DNA of 64,000 bases from contig NC_050721.1 in assembly GCF_013402915.1 (NCBI RefSeq), positions 558,001 through 622,000 of the forward strand, given 5' to 3'. Position numbers and translations under genes: made by a program. Every line of letters begins with the position of its first letter. The first letter of the stretch is position 1. Positions 39,381 through 49,814 of this stretch are shown here, one piece after another. The stretch comes from Zygotorulaspora mrakii. Taxonomy: Eukaryota; Ascomycota; Saccharomycetes; Saccharomycetales; Saccharomycetaceae. The notes below the pieces were generated by a model. The model ran no database searches. It saw nothing but the letters and a program-made list of their open reading frames with translations, and was not told the DNA's origin.

Positions 39381-40274
39381 ATGTCATCAATCTTCAAAGC
39401 ATTGGCCGGTAAGGGGAAAAGATCTCAACAAGGAAAGTCGCAAGAGCCTAACGAGAAACAGTTCATGAATAAACAGCGTACCCTGTTGATCTCCAGTAGG
39501 GGTGTGAATTTTAGACATCGTCATTTAATCCAGGATCTTTACTCGCTGTTGCCACATTCAAGAAAAGAGCCCAAGTTGGACACGAAGAAGGATCTACAGC
39601 AGTTGAATGAGATTGCCGAGCTATATAACTGTAACAACATTTTGTTTTTTGAGGCAAGAAAACACCAGGATCTATATATGTGGCTATCCAAACCACCTAA
39701 CGGACCTACAATCAAGTTCTATCTGCAGAATCTTCATACGATGGATGAGCTGAACTTTACAGGTAATTGTCTGAAGGGTTCACGTCCTGTGTTGTCGTTC
39801 GACCGCAGATTCGAGACCTCACCACACTATCAATTGATCAAGGAACTACTGGTGCATAATTTTGGAGTTCCTCCCATGGCGAGAAAGTCCAAGCCATTTA
39901 TTGATCACGTTATGTCTTTTAGTATTGTCGATGACAAGATATGGGTAAGAACGTATGAAGTCTCTCACACAGCAAGGAATAAACAAGAATACGAGGATAA
40001 ACCTGAAGAAGAGGCTGAGGATATTTCTTTGGTGGAAATAGGTCCAAGATTCGTCATGACAGTTATCTTGATACTGGAGGGTTCATTTGGTGGTCCCAAG
40101 ATTTACGAGAACAAACAGTACGTTTCACCAAACTTTGTAAGAGCTCAAGAAAAGCAACAAGCCGCAATTGAAGCAAAGGCAAGAGCAGATGCTGCTGTTC
40201 AAAGAAAAATAAAGAAAAGGGAATCTGTAATTGCCGCTGATCCTTTGTCCAACGAAGCAGTTTTCAAAGATTAA
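39381..40274 (+). CDS. BRX1: 60S ribosome assembly factor
   Basis: Protein of 297 residues (S. cerevisiae 291). Brx1 is a nucleolar Brix-domain protein that acts in early assembly of the large ribosomal subunit. The Brix domain begins near residue 31 (QRTLLISSRGVNFRHRHLIQDLYSLLPHS) and continues with LYMWLSKPPNGPTIKFYLQN near 97-116. The C-terminal tail is charged and helical. The promoter carries RRPE and PAC elements as expected for its class. Confidence 0.96.
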   Translation: MSSIFKALAGKGKRSQQGKSQEPNEKQFMNKQRTLLISSRGVNFRHRHLIQDLYSLLPHSRKEPKLDTKKDLQQLNEIAELYNCNNILFFEARKHQDLYMWLSKPPNGPTIKFYLQNLHTMDELNFTGNCLKGSRPVLSFDRRFETSPHYQLIKELLVHNFGVPPMARKSKPFIDHVMSFSIVDDKIWVRTYEVSHTARNKQEYEDKPEEEAEDISLVEIGPRFVMTVILILEGSFGGPKIYENKQYVSPNFVRAQEKQQAAIEAKARADAAVQRKIKKRESVIAADPLSNEAVFKD

Positions 40275-40444
40275 GTATCCCTACAGTATATATTTGTAAA
40301 ATAGACAGAGAAAAGAACGACGGGTATCGAAAAATTTTTGAAAATTTTTTAAACTGAATATATATGGGACTAAATACATGTTCTAGCTACACTAAATCTC
40401 ATTAATAGTGGTATGGCCCGTCATCAACCTTAAACCCTTTTCAA

Positions 40445-40654
40445 CTACTGCTTGTGAGGTGCTCCGGCATGTTTTGCCAAGTATTCCTTGATGAATTTTT
40501 CCTCATCCTTAGAACCAGCATTGAAATCAATGCTCTCTCCCTTCTTGGAGGAGAACGGATTGGGAATAGCAATCAAGGCTACCAAACCGATAGTTCCAAG
40601 CGCTAAGAAATGAGAAGGAACGGTTCTTCCCATAATATGGTATGCGGCACCCAT
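40445..40654 (-). CDS. ATP19: F1Fo ATP synthase subunit k
   Basis: Protein of 69 residues (S. cerevisiae 68). Subunit k belongs to the dimer-associated part of the mitochondrial ATP synthase. One membrane segment is visible at about 15-32 (HFLALGTIGLVALIAIP). The start MGAAYHIMGR is a family signature. It follows BRX1 convergently, as YOL077W-A follows YOL077C. Confidence 0.95.
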   Translation of the reverse strand: MGAAYHIMGRTVPSHFLALGTIGLVALIAIPNPFSSKKGESIDFNAGSKDEEKFIKEYLAKHAGAPHKQ

Positions 40655-41070
40655 TTTTACTTTATATTTGACTTCGTTAATGCTAATTGGCTCCTTGTCT
40701 AATGCTTGAAGTACGAATGTGTTGTATTTTCTCTTGTCCAGATAAACAAGAAGTTGTTCTACTTCGGCCTACATATAAAAAAAAAGTGGCCAATAGGAGG
40801 GCACTATTAGTTTTTTAAATGGAAAGTTTGGAAAAAATGGGTCAGTTGACCTTCTGGTCAATCTTATTATGAGTTTAGCCATGCTGAGTTGTCGATAACA
40901 AGTGTTGTCTCTATCTTATGTTCATTTCAGCCTGCTTGGATTTCTTTGTCCCTTGGCTGCCGTCATTTATTTAGGCGATAAGTTTAATGTTTCCCCTAAC
41001 TCTTCACTTGAAACAACGAGAAGTACTACACATACAGACTCTTTTCGAGAGTACTTAGATAGTTGGTGTG
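40655..41070. promoter_or_regulatory. Divergent promoter ATP19 / ATG42
   Basis: Spacer of 416 bp between divergent starts. It has A-rich tracts (about 40776-40784) but no motif I can name with confidence, no RNA gene and no repeat. Confidence 0.4.
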
Positions 41071-42552
41071 ATGAAGTTGTTGAAAAGTGTTGCGTTGACA
41101 GCACTTGCAGGCCACGTTGGGATGGCAAGTGCCCTTTCTCTATTTGAAGATGTAGTATCTCTACCCAAATTTGAATTACCACGGCTTCCAAGAAATGCGT
41201 TTCAAGATATCAGACCTGGTTCAAATGATGAGGGTACTGTTACTTTGGCATCGGATATAGACGATAGCTACTCTTTGAGAATAAAGAAGGTTGATCCTTC
41301 GAAATTAGGGCTGGACACTGTTAAACAGTGGTCCGGTTATCTTGACTACGAAGAGAGCAAGCACTTCTTTTATTACTTTTTTGAGAGCAGAAACGATCCA
41401 GAGAATGATCCAGTTATCTTATGGCTCAATGGGGGTCCAGGGTGTTCGTCTTTAACCGGCCTTTTCTTTGAATTAGGGCCTTCATCGATTGGCGCCGATT
41501 TAAAGCCAATCCATAATCCCTACTCATGGAACAATAATGCGTCGATAATCTTCTTGGAGCAGCCGCTAGGTGTTGGATTTTCATATGGTGATGAAAAGAT
41601 TGTCACTACTAGAGCAGCAGGAAAGGATGTCTATATTTTCTTGGAATTGTTCTTCCAAGCATTCCCGCAATATAGCTCGAACGATTTCCATATTTCAGGT
41701 GAATCATATGCTGGACATTATATCCCGCAAATAGCTCACGAAATTGTACTGGAGCATCCAGAGCGCTCTTTCAATTTGTCTTCCATCTTGATTGGAAATG
41801 GCATCACTGACAGTTTGGTTCAGTCAGATTACTATGAACCGATGGCTTGTGGCTTTGGTGGCTACCCTGCAGTATTATCTGAGGATAAATGTGATAAGAT
41901 GAATAAAGATGCTAAAAGGTGCCGCGTGCTAGCGGAAATTTGCTACAAAACGGAATCAAATCTGCCATGCATTGCAGCTTCCTCCTATTGTAATGCTGTT
42001 CTCTTAGATCCATATCAGGAGACAGGATTAAATGTTTATGATATTCGTGGACCTTGCGAGGATCAAGACGAGGGCGACATGTGTTACTACGGTTTGCGTT
42101 ATGTTGATCAGTATTTAAACCAAGCATTCGTTCAAGAAGCTCTTGGTTCTGACGTTCACAACTACACAGGCTGTAGTGAAGATGTGTTTCTCGGTTTCGT
42201 ATTGACAGGTGATGAGGCCAAACCATTCCAACAGTATGTTGCGGAATTGCTTGATCGTGATATTCCCGTATTGATATACGCCGGTGACAAGGATTTTATC
42301 TGCAATTGGCTAGGTAATCGTGCTTGGTCTGATCAACTCGAATGGAAGTCCAAAGAAAATTATGAATATTTGCCTTTGAAGCCCTGGAAGAGTAAGGATA
42401 CTGGTGAAGAGATTGGCCAAATTAAAAAGTTTGGGCCTCTTACTTTCCTGAGAGTATACGACGCAGGTCATATGGTTCCAATGGACCAGCCAGAGTCCTC
42501 TTTAGAAATGCTCAATGGTTGGATTCACGATAAGTCTAGGTTGCTATACTAA
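41071..42552 (+). CDS. ATG42: Vacuolar serine carboxypeptidase
   Basis: Protein of 493 residues from the ATG at 41071 (S. cerevisiae Atg42/YBR139W has 508). The start MKLLKSVALTALAGHVGMASA is a signal peptide. It is a serine carboxypeptidase paralogous to carboxypeptidase Y; it works with CPY in the last steps of autophagic degradation in the vacuole. The catalytic Ser is at 212 (GESYAG), the Asp is in AGDKDF near 406, and the His is at 467 (AGHMVP). The oxyanion region LNGGPGCSSL lies near 121-130. Synteny with YBR137W and HDR1 favours ATG42 over PRC1. The pro-region is shorter than that of CPY. Confidence 0.9.
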   Translation: MKLLKSVALTALAGHVGMASALSLFEDVVSLPKFELPRLPRNAFQDIRPGSNDEGTVTLASDIDDSYSLRIKKVDPSKLGLDTVKQWSGYLDYEESKHFFYYFFESRNDPENDPVILWLNGGPGCSSLTGLFFELGPSSIGADLKPIHNPYSWNNNASIIFLEQPLGVGFSYGDEKIVTTRAAGKDVYIFLELFFQAFPQYSSNDFHISGESYAGHYIPQIAHEIVLEHPERSFNLSSILIGNGITDSLVQSDYYEPMACGFGGYPAVLSEDKCDKMNKDAKRCRVLAEICYKTESNLPCIAASSYCNAVLLDPYQETGLNVYDIRGPCEDQDEGDMCYYGLRYVDQYLNQAFVQEALGSDVHNYTGCSEDVFLGFVLTGDEAKPFQQYVAELLDRDIPVLIYAGDKDFICNWLGNRAWSDQLEWKSKENYEYLPLKPWKSKDTGEEIGQIKKFGPLTFLRVYDAGHMVPMDQPESSLEMLNGWIHDKSRLLY

Positions 42553-43012
42553 GCAAACTCTGGATAAAACCGTTGCGCCTTCTAGAAAATACGTAAAAGT
42601 AGATAAGTCGTTTGTTCAGAATACTACGCTATAGAATAATATCGTGGTCTGTAGGTCAGCAGATGTTACAAACTCTCAATATTACCCATGCGTCTCTAAT
42701 GCATGAAATTACTTGTTCAGAGGGCAACGTGGGTTTCACTTTTTTTGCAACAATTCCAATCAAATCAGTAATCATGACGAAAACGTTTGACTCGTTTTCA
42801 AGGGCCATGTGGCATGCAATACGCCAAGAAACTGGTATATAAGCCTTTGTGGCTAGTCATTCCTCTGCTACATATCTTGAGCCATCTCGCATGAATGCCT
42901 TGCTTTAGCTTTGATCCTAGTTGATTAAGCGAATCTTTTCTTCGAAAGAAATAAATAGATTGGTGCGTTTCATTGAGCCACGGAAATAGACGTCTATTGA
43001 AACCTGGCAACT
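42553..43012. promoter_or_regulatory. GDE1 promoter region
   Basis: Spacer of 460 bp. CACGTT, a lower-affinity core for the phosphate regulator Pho4, is present on the minus strand at 42726-42731. GDE1 responds to phosphate in S. cerevisiae, so the motif is of possible use. No other feature was recognised. Confidence 0.4.
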
Positions 43013-46000
43013 ATGAAATTTGGTAAAACATTCCCTAATCACCAAGTTCCAGAGTGGAGTCATCAATATGTCAATTACAAGTCTCTGAAGAAGCTAATCA
43101 AGGAGATTTCGTTGGCTCAGGGGAGACTATACGCTGTGGAACACGATAAAGATGGTGATATTGGGCGAGATGAGAATTCAAGAAAGGCAATAAATTCATC
43201 TCAAGTAGATGAGACGTATTTCGATCATACAGATGTTAGAAAATTACTGGCTTCTTTCTTCTTTGCATTGGATAGGGACATTGAGAAAGTGAATAGTTTC
43301 TACAATATGCAATATCTGGAATATGATAGGAGACTACGTCGTTTGACGTCCTCCATGCAATTTAATAATATCAACAATTTCTTAAACACTTATCCAGGAG
43401 GATTTGTGGCATCAGAAAGACAACCTCGCCAACCGCAGACCAGTACTTCTAACCTACGAAACGAAGATTCCCAAAATAGTACTATCTGTCAGAATATGCC
43501 ACTTGTTTCCTCACACGTTCATGATGTGTCTGAATCTTTGGAAGAAGTTATAGGAATGCTTGTCGAATTGAGATCTCATTTCCGTAACCTGAAATGGTAT
43601 GGCGAATTAAATAAAAGAGCTTTCACCAAGATCTTGAAGAAATTGGACAAAAAAGTTGGAACGAATCAAAAGCAATCATATTTGCAAGCAAGAATTCTCC
43701 CATTGAGTTTTTCTAATGACTCTGAAATTAGTAGAAATCTAGCAATCATCAATGAATTTTTAGACAAAGTATCATACAAAGCAGGTAGCGATCCTGTTTG
43801 CAACAGAGAAAATAGTGTTGGTGAAAATGGTCTGCGAACTTTAAGTAATGCTCAAGACGTTGTTTCCATGCTCATTGAAAAGGACGATGGAAAATCATTA
43901 ATCAATGAACTTATCGGTGCGTATCGTTCAGTTGTTTTGATCCCTACTAGAATACTAGTTAATTTGTTGAACAAATCCGCATTATATCAGTCATTTCAAT
44001 GCATTGATGAAATATTGGAGATAATACCTTCATTGGGGGATCCCAATGATATTAATGTTCGTAACTTTTTCCATCATCATGTTATTGCTTTAGGTAAGAA
44101 TTTGACGAAGGATAAAAGAATGAATGGGAAAAGCACATCATCTGCAACAGAGGGCAATAAAGAGGCAGCAGAATACCAAAAAGGCCAGGATGATGAAGAA
44201 ATCAACAATATCAACTCTCTCATGAAAAAAACATTGAGTTTCGAAGCTGCGGCCCCTCCAGACAGACATGTGAGATTGGTTGGTGCATTTGGACCCGATG
44301 GAATAAATTCTAACGATGCTCCTGCATCCTTGATATATATTTTACGGAAGTTACCGGCACATTTAAGACCTTGCTTACTGCAACGCGATAACTATAAACG
44401 TACTCCTTTACATTATTCTTCACAGTACGGTTTAGTTGAAATAACTAAAATTATCATCGAAAATTTGAAGACATGGGGAGCGTGGAATTCAGATGTCCCC
44501 ATTGATGATGTTAGTTGGCAAGACAGTGAGTCTTTAACCCCTCTCCATTTGGCTGTCCTGGGAACTCACCCAATGACAGTCAAGACACTACTCTCCTTTA
44601 TGAATCCAGCTACATCTATAATCACTCCTCAGTTACTCCATTTGGCGACAAGATTGAATTCACCTCCACTTATTGAGGTTTTATTATCTATTAAAGGGAT
44701 CAATATCAACTACCAAGACAAAGAGAGCTGTGAGACTGCCCTTTATTTAGCATGTAAGTCTAACCTGAAAGAAGCTGCTGCTACTTTGCTGAAAAATGGT
44801 GCTAGCACTGAAATAACTGAGAGACTCTTTGGTTGGACCCCCATTTTCGCTGCAGCTACGGAAGGTCTAGAAGAAATTGTCCAGTTGCTTTGTGATTATG
44901 GAGCTGTTAGCGTTGTTTTTGATGAAAGTGGCTGGACACCAATGGAGCATGCAGCTTTACGTGGACATTTGAGCATTGCAGGGTTGCTAAAAATAGTTGA
45001 CTATCCAGAAATAACACATCCTCATATTGCCTCTGCTAATGTCAAACCCCTCCGCCCGGATTCTCCAATCTCAATTCCAATGACACCCACTTGGTCAAAT
45101 GATTGTGACAATACAGGCACAAGAGGTAGATCACTTGTCAGATCCGATAGTCAGTTATCCATTGAGCATGTTTCCACTAATAACCAAAGCACTAAAATCA
45201 GTCAAAGAGATCTGTTAAAGACATCTGTAACTGGTAATGGATTCCACAACAAGTCAAACCCGGTCTCGTTACCTCAACCTGTCAAATCCTTTGGTCATAA
45301 ATATCTGGCTCAGAACGAAGCAGTTCTACTGATTACCCTAGGTGGAAATGACAGCCGTAGTACAAAGTCAAGTATATCTCTAAAGAATGTCCCAGTGTCG
45401 GAGGTCTCCTCAACTGAGCTTGATACTGCACTATCCTTGGTTATTAGTTGCAATGATGACTTAAACGAAACACCAATTGTGCTTGATTTACCATTAGATT
45501 CTAACCTGGAATCTATAAATTTCAAAGTCCCATTCCAGAATGACAAGACACATATCGTTTACTTTGATATTGTACCAACATATGGCTCTGTTTTTCTGAA
45601 TCAAGGCCCAAACTCCTCTAGTGCTAATGAAGAACAAAATCTCTACTCGCCTTACCGAAACAACTCCATTTATGATTCACGAAGTTCATTGAGTTCATAT
45701 AACTCAAATGCTACCGATCACAAGCCATCTAAAGTACTAGGACGTGCAGTTGCATTGTTAGGTAGGACGAATGCATCTGTTGGAATCAACCGTCGTTCGC
45801 TTAACGATATGATCACAGTTCCAATCATTGCAAATGAATCACTAAGTGTACTGGGAACGATAACGTTTGAATATATGATGGTGACACCTTTTGATCATCC
45901 GAAAATGTCATTGGGCCGTACTGAAACGTATTGGAAATCCTTAGTGTCCACTCGTGTGATTGGTCATCGTGGCTTGGGTAAAAATTTTAATTCCAAAAAT

Positions 46001-46990
46001 TCTTTGCAATTAGGTGAGAATACTGTTGAATCCTTTATTGCAGCAGCTTCGTTGGGAGCCTCATATGTTGAATTTGATGTTCAGTTAACAAAGGATAATA
46101 TTCCTGTTGTTTATCATGATTTCTTAGTCGCCGAAACCGGTGTAGATATTCCCATGCATGAATTAACGTTGGAACAATTTTTACATCTAAACAATGTTGA
46201 TAATCATATACAGTCGTTTCATCCAAATGAAAGACGTCGTTCAGTGGATGATTCTGATAGTGGGATCTATAACAGATCATCAGATGGGAAAATAAGGGGC
46301 AACGCATACGCAAATGTTTCCAAAGTTTTAGAAAACAGAATGAAATTAACAAAAACTTACAAGAAGAACAATTTTAAGGGTAATTCTAGAGGCCATTCGA
46401 TTGCATCTTCATTTGTAACTCTAAAAGAGCTTTTCAAAAAAATCCCATCGAACGTCGGATTCAACATAGAATGTAAATATCCAATGGTCGATGAGGCGGA
46501 AAAGGAAGATATAGGTCAGATTGCTGTTGAGATGAACCATTGGATTGACACGGTATTGAAAGTTGTATACGATAATGCAGCTGGACGAGATATTATCTTC
46601 TCTTCATTTCATCCCGATGTTTGCGCTATGTTATCACTAAAACAACCATCGATTCCAATCTTATTCCTAACGGAAGGTGGAAATCAAAAAATGGCAGATA
46701 TTCGCGCGTCCTCATTACAACACGCTATCAGATTCGCCCGTAGTTGGAATCTTTTGGGTATCGTATCAGCAGCTTCACCTATAATTCGAGCACCAAGATT
46801 AGCCCAAGTAATCAAATCAAGTGGCCTAGTTTGCGTCACTTTTGGTACTGAAAATAATGATCCAGAGAATGCAAACATTGAAATGGATGCAGGCGTAGAC
46901 GCTGTTATCGTTGACAGCGTTTTAGCAGTTCGACAAGGTTTGACGAAAGATGCAAGAGAAGATGAAAAAAACATTCCTAACAAAATATAA
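43013..46990 (+). CDS. GDE1: Glycerophosphocholine phosphodiesterase
   Basis: Protein of 1325 residues (S. cerevisiae 1223). Gde1 releases choline and glycerol-3-phosphate from glycerophosphocholine in the cytosol. Three parts are seen. The SPX domain lies at 1-330, starting MKFGKTFPNHQVPEW, with a Ser/Asn-rich insert. Ankyrin repeats lie near 455-665 (for example YKRTPLHYSSQYGLVEI). The GDPD catalytic domain begins near 980, with the catalytic His at 985 (GHRG), the metal-binding VEFDVQLTKD and VVYHDF elements after it, and NIECKYP near 1156. The extra length is in low-complexity linkers. Confidence 0.95.
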   Translation: MKFGKTFPNHQVPEWSHQYVNYKSLKKLIKEISLAQGRLYAVEHDKDGDIGRDENSRKAINSSQVDETYFDHTDVRKLLASFFFALDRDIEKVNSFYNMQYLEYDRRLRRLTSSMQFNNINNFLNTYPGGFVASERQPRQPQTSTSNLRNEDSQNSTICQNMPLVSSHVHDVSESLEEVIGMLVELRSHFRNLKWYGELNKRAFTKILKKLDKKVGTNQKQSYLQARILPLSFSNDSEISRNLAIINEFLDKVSYKAGSDPVCNRENSVGENGLRTLSNAQDVVSMLIEKDDGKSLINELIGAYRSVVLIPTRILVNLLNKSALYQSFQCIDEILEIIPSLGDPNDINVRNFFHHHVIALGKNLTKDKRMNGKSTSSATEGNKEAAEYQKGQDDEEINNINSLMKKTLSFEAAAPPDRHVRLVGAFGPDGINSNDAPASLIYILRKLPAHLRPCLLQRDNYKRTPLHYSSQYGLVEITKIIIENLKTWGAWNSDVPIDDVSWQDSESLTPLHLAVLGTHPMTVKTLLSFMNPATSIITPQLLHLATRLNSPPLIEVLLSIKGININYQDKESCETALYLACKSNLKEAAATLLKNGASTEITERLFGWTPIFAAATEGLEEIVQLLCDYGAVSVVFDESGWTPMEHAALRGHLSIAGLLKIVDYPEITHPHIASANVKPLRPDSPISIPMTPTWSNDCDNTGTRGRSLVRSDSQLSIEHVSTNNQSTKISQRDLLKTSVTGNGFHNKSNPVSLPQPVKSFGHKYLAQNEAVLLITLGGNDSRSTKSSISLKNVPVSEVSSTELDTALSLVISCNDDLNETPIVLDLPLDSNLESINFKVPFQNDKTHIVYFDIVPTYGSVFLNQGPNSSSANEEQNLYSPYRNNSIYDSRSSLSSYNSNATDHKPSKVLGRAVALLGRTNASVGINRRSLNDMITVPIIANESLSVLGTITFEYMMVTPFDHPKMSLGRTETYWKSLVSTRVIGHRGLGKNFNSKNSLQLGENTVESFIAAASLGASYVEFDVQLTKDNIPVVYHDFLVAETGVDIPMHELTLEQFLHLNNVDNHIQSFHPNERRRSVDDSDSGIYNRSSDGKIRGNAYANVSKVLENRMKLTKTYKKNNFKGNSRGHSIASSFVTLKELFKKIPSNVGFNIECKYPMVDEAEKEDIGQIAVEMNHWIDTVLKVVYDNAAGRDIIFSSFHPDVCAMLSLKQPSIPILFLTEGGNQKMADIRASSLQHAIRFARSWNLLGIVSAASPIIRAPRLAQVIKSSGLVCVTFGTENNDPENANIEMDAGVDAVIVDSVLAVRQGLTKDAREDEKNIPNKI

Positions 46991-47072
46991 TATACCTAAT
47001 CATATATAGCTAGATACTAGCTCTACGTCATACTGCTTCCCCTCCCTACTGTCATACGTATGTTTTCTTCTT

Positions 47073-47411
47073 TCAAGAAGTCGTCACCGAAAGCCTCCTC
47101 CCCGAAAATGAAGAGGGAGGCATTGCATTGTTGTCCATCTTATGGGAGCGGATCAGGTCATTTTGAATTTCAATTAAAGCATCCAAAGTTTTGTCCATTT
47201 CGAAAAGGTCTTTCACATAATTAACTTGATCAGAGTTTTTCAAAAACAGCTGTAAACATCTGGTGGAAGCCTTGTCATTGATGCAATGATAAGCATCGGG
47301 AAATGGCTGAATATGTTCGATATGAGCAGCATGACTTTTGTCGTTCAAAAATTTCAAAATAGTGACGTCGCTGACACAAAGAGGAATATTAGAAACTACT
47401 AAAGATGCCAT
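47073..47411 (-). CDS. Small RRM-like protein of unknown function
   Basis: Protein of 112 residues that I cannot assign to a named yeast gene. The start SLVVSNIPLCVSDVTILKFL resembles an RNP2 strand and the first helix of an RRM. RCLQLFLKNSDQVNYVKDLF near 51-70 fits the third strand and second helix, so a divergent RRM fold is plausible. The last 20 residues are Ser-rich and probably disordered. It is convergent with GDE1 (82 bp between frames) and has its own 300-bp upstream region. No other frame on either strand competes with it here. Confidence 0.6.
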   Translation of the reverse strand: MASLVVSNIPLCVSDVTILKFLNDKSHAAHIEHIQPFPDAYHCINDKASTRCLQLFLKNSDQVNYVKDLFEMDKTLDALIEIQNDLIRSHKMDNNAMPPSSFSGRRLSVTTS

Positions 47412-47711
47412 AGTGAGAATTTGGTGAGGTAAAACCGCAAACCAATTGAGGTAATAGGTGAAGATATTTAAAAAATAATAACATAAAGAACATGGAGATA
47501 TCTCCTCGATATTTCTGTCATTTTTATATTTGTCGTTTTCTTGCCGGCACTTTCTCGCTTTTTTGACCCCGGATTTTCTTTACCAGGGATACATACAGGA
47601 GCTTCCATCCATCCCTCCATATGACCGTTATCGTTGAGAAAATAAGCGATAAAAAGGCAGCAATGCTGATTGAAACCTAGCTTTAGCTATGTTTCACGAC
47701 CGTATCTATCA
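47412..47711. promoter_or_regulatory. Promoter of the small RRM-like gene and RAD34 3' region
   Basis: Spacer of 300 bp (470 bp if RAD34 ends at 47882). It contains a self-complementary GAGATATCTC at about 47492-47501 and a T-rich tract. No RNA gene was recognised. Confidence 0.4.
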
Positions 47712-49687
47712 TTAAGTGTATTTTGAATTCGCAGCTTTTCCAGAAGGCATCCCCAAGTTTTGAGTGCTCGCGTTTCTTGGTCTTGGCGAATTAGCTCTTG
47801 CGCCAGCAGGTGGTCTTGTGAGTTTAGTAGTATGTTGACGACTCTTGGAACAGCGTATCCCGGTTTTTGCTTGAAGTCGAATCAGCTCACGACGTCGATA
47901 TATTTTATGTTTTTGCTCTTCTGAGAGCATCTATTGTAGCGCTTTATCAGTTTCTTCATATAGTTTTTATTAGGGAGCATGGCAAACCCATCGGGCGCAG
48001 ACCCAAAGGAATAGATCTCAATGTTCCCGTGCTGATTTTTTAGTGAATCGACGTCTGTTATGCGGTATGGTCTACCATATTCATCAATACCTGCTGTTGA
48101 CAGTTTTGGAGTTTGAATGGTTTGCTCAATCGAGAAAAGCTCCCGTATCTCGTAAAGATCCGGTCTCTTTCTCCTTCTATTTTTCATAGGTAGATACTTC
48201 TTCAGTCGTAGTGGTTCTGAGCCTGGAAGTATCGATTTGCCTAACTGGTTCCAATGTTTCTCGCATTTCAGCAGAAGCACATCGCATTTCCAATGAATTG
48301 GTTCTTTAAAAAGGTTTATTCTATCAGATACGTTAATGGGTTGCGACCCCCTCTTTAAAGTCTGGTTTGGCTTTAACAAACTCTTCAATATAAAGCAATC
48401 GGACCTTTTTATGTCTTTTAACGTTTTGGGTAATTCCCAGTTCTTCATTGCAAGTGCTTTCATTAGTGGATAATTCGCGGTTTCAATTTTTCCCTTGTTG
48501 ATCCTCTTCAATGCATCTTTAAAATAGCAGTATGATTTATAATTCAATGATTTGCAAGTAATTGTGGTGGGCTTTATGTCAAAATATCGGTACGACATGT
48601 TAGGTATATATCTTGGGGAAACATCGCTTAAAAGGCCATTTTGGCAATCTATATTAACAACATATTGAAATTTCTGATTCAAGTTGAGTTTCATGTCCAC
48701 TATAGGTTGAAAAGAGTGCACGGGTTCATCGATTGCATATCTGGAAATAATCTCCTCATTTTTCAAATGAACGATAGGATCTATCACGTAGATTCCGGAT
48801 TTATCAAGGTCAGGAAGGCGCAACTCAATCCAGAAATATGGCTGCAGAAGATCAGTATCGAACCTGTTTGGAACGTTTCCAATACCATTTGTTATCTGCC
48901 ATTTTACATTTGAGCAGGATATTTCGTAATCATGGAGGGGCAAAGCAAAACAATAAGAAAGTACAATTTCATCAGAGAGTACATTTCGTAAAACAATGAG
49001 AAAGAATAATGAAAGAACGTCCCTGTTGGCCTTTCTATCTCTTGCCATCTTTCTGATATTGTCTATATTATCTGTCCCTTCTGGTCTCACCCCATAATAA
49101 ATTTGTTGGTTATTGAGAACATTCTTGTAAGTGGATGATTCCTTTCCCTTCATGAAATATGCAATTAGGTACTGCAAACGATTAAAATTCTGTCTAAATC
49201 CATTGCTATTAATCTGATAATGATTTCGAAACCACCAGATAAGTCCTAAAATCAAGGTCCTTAAACTATTGAGCTTAGCAGTGCTCGATTGCAACTTCCA
49301 ATTTTTGAATTTCTTAACAATCAGAGTAGGAATTGATCTTTTCAATCTTCTATTTAATCTTTCATCTCTCGTCCAAAACAGTCTTTGCTTCATGACTGCC
49401 AAATAAATCTTAACTGAAGCAATATGAAGGCCATATTTTAACTTCTGATATTTATGTTGCTTCCTCGGGTGCTTCTTATCTGTCGTTGAAGTGTTCGATG
49501 GCTCGGCCTGCAGCATAGTAAAAGATACACTGCCATTCAATGGTACATCCTCCCATTCTCCCTCGTCAATGGATATTTCATCACTATCGTCAGTAACAGC
49601 CTCCTCAAAGAACAAGCCCGCTACTGCAGCATGTTTTAAAGGACTCTCTTTGTCTATTATATGAGATTCTGATGACCTCTTGGGCAT
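47712..49687 (-). CDS. RAD34: Rad4/XPC-family repair protein, probable frame disruption near the 3' end
   Basis: The main frame runs from 49687 to a stop at 47882 and encodes 601 residues; S. cerevisiae Rad34 has 692. Rad34 is the Rad4 paralogue needed for nucleotide excision repair of transcribed rDNA. A transglutaminase-like region spans about 140-300. BHD-type segments follow, with LKRGSQPINVSDR near 440, EPLRLKKYLP near 490 and YGRPYRITDV near 542. After NKNYMKKLIKRY the main frame ends in 17 unlike residues. The minus-one frame (47712-47930) continues with SEEQKHKIYRRRELIRLQ and a basic tail, which fits the helix after BHD3 in Rad4 proteins. The interval given covers both frames. A natural frameshift or a one-base sequence error is likely. 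Confidence 0.8.
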
Positions 49688-49814
49688 AGATTCTTGTTTT
49701 TTGTAGCCGATGTGGAGGAGCTAACATCGCAATAATAGTTCATACAGTAATTTAAAGAGTGCCTAAAGAAGTTCAACGAGACAAGAAGCGCAAAATAAAA
49801 GTGCAATTTGGTGA

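Noticed and set aside
47890..47925. Programmed minus-one frameshift signal in RAD34
   Set aside because: The sequence C-AAA-AAC is not a full slippery heptamer and I see no stable structure after it; a mutation or sequence error explains the data more simply.
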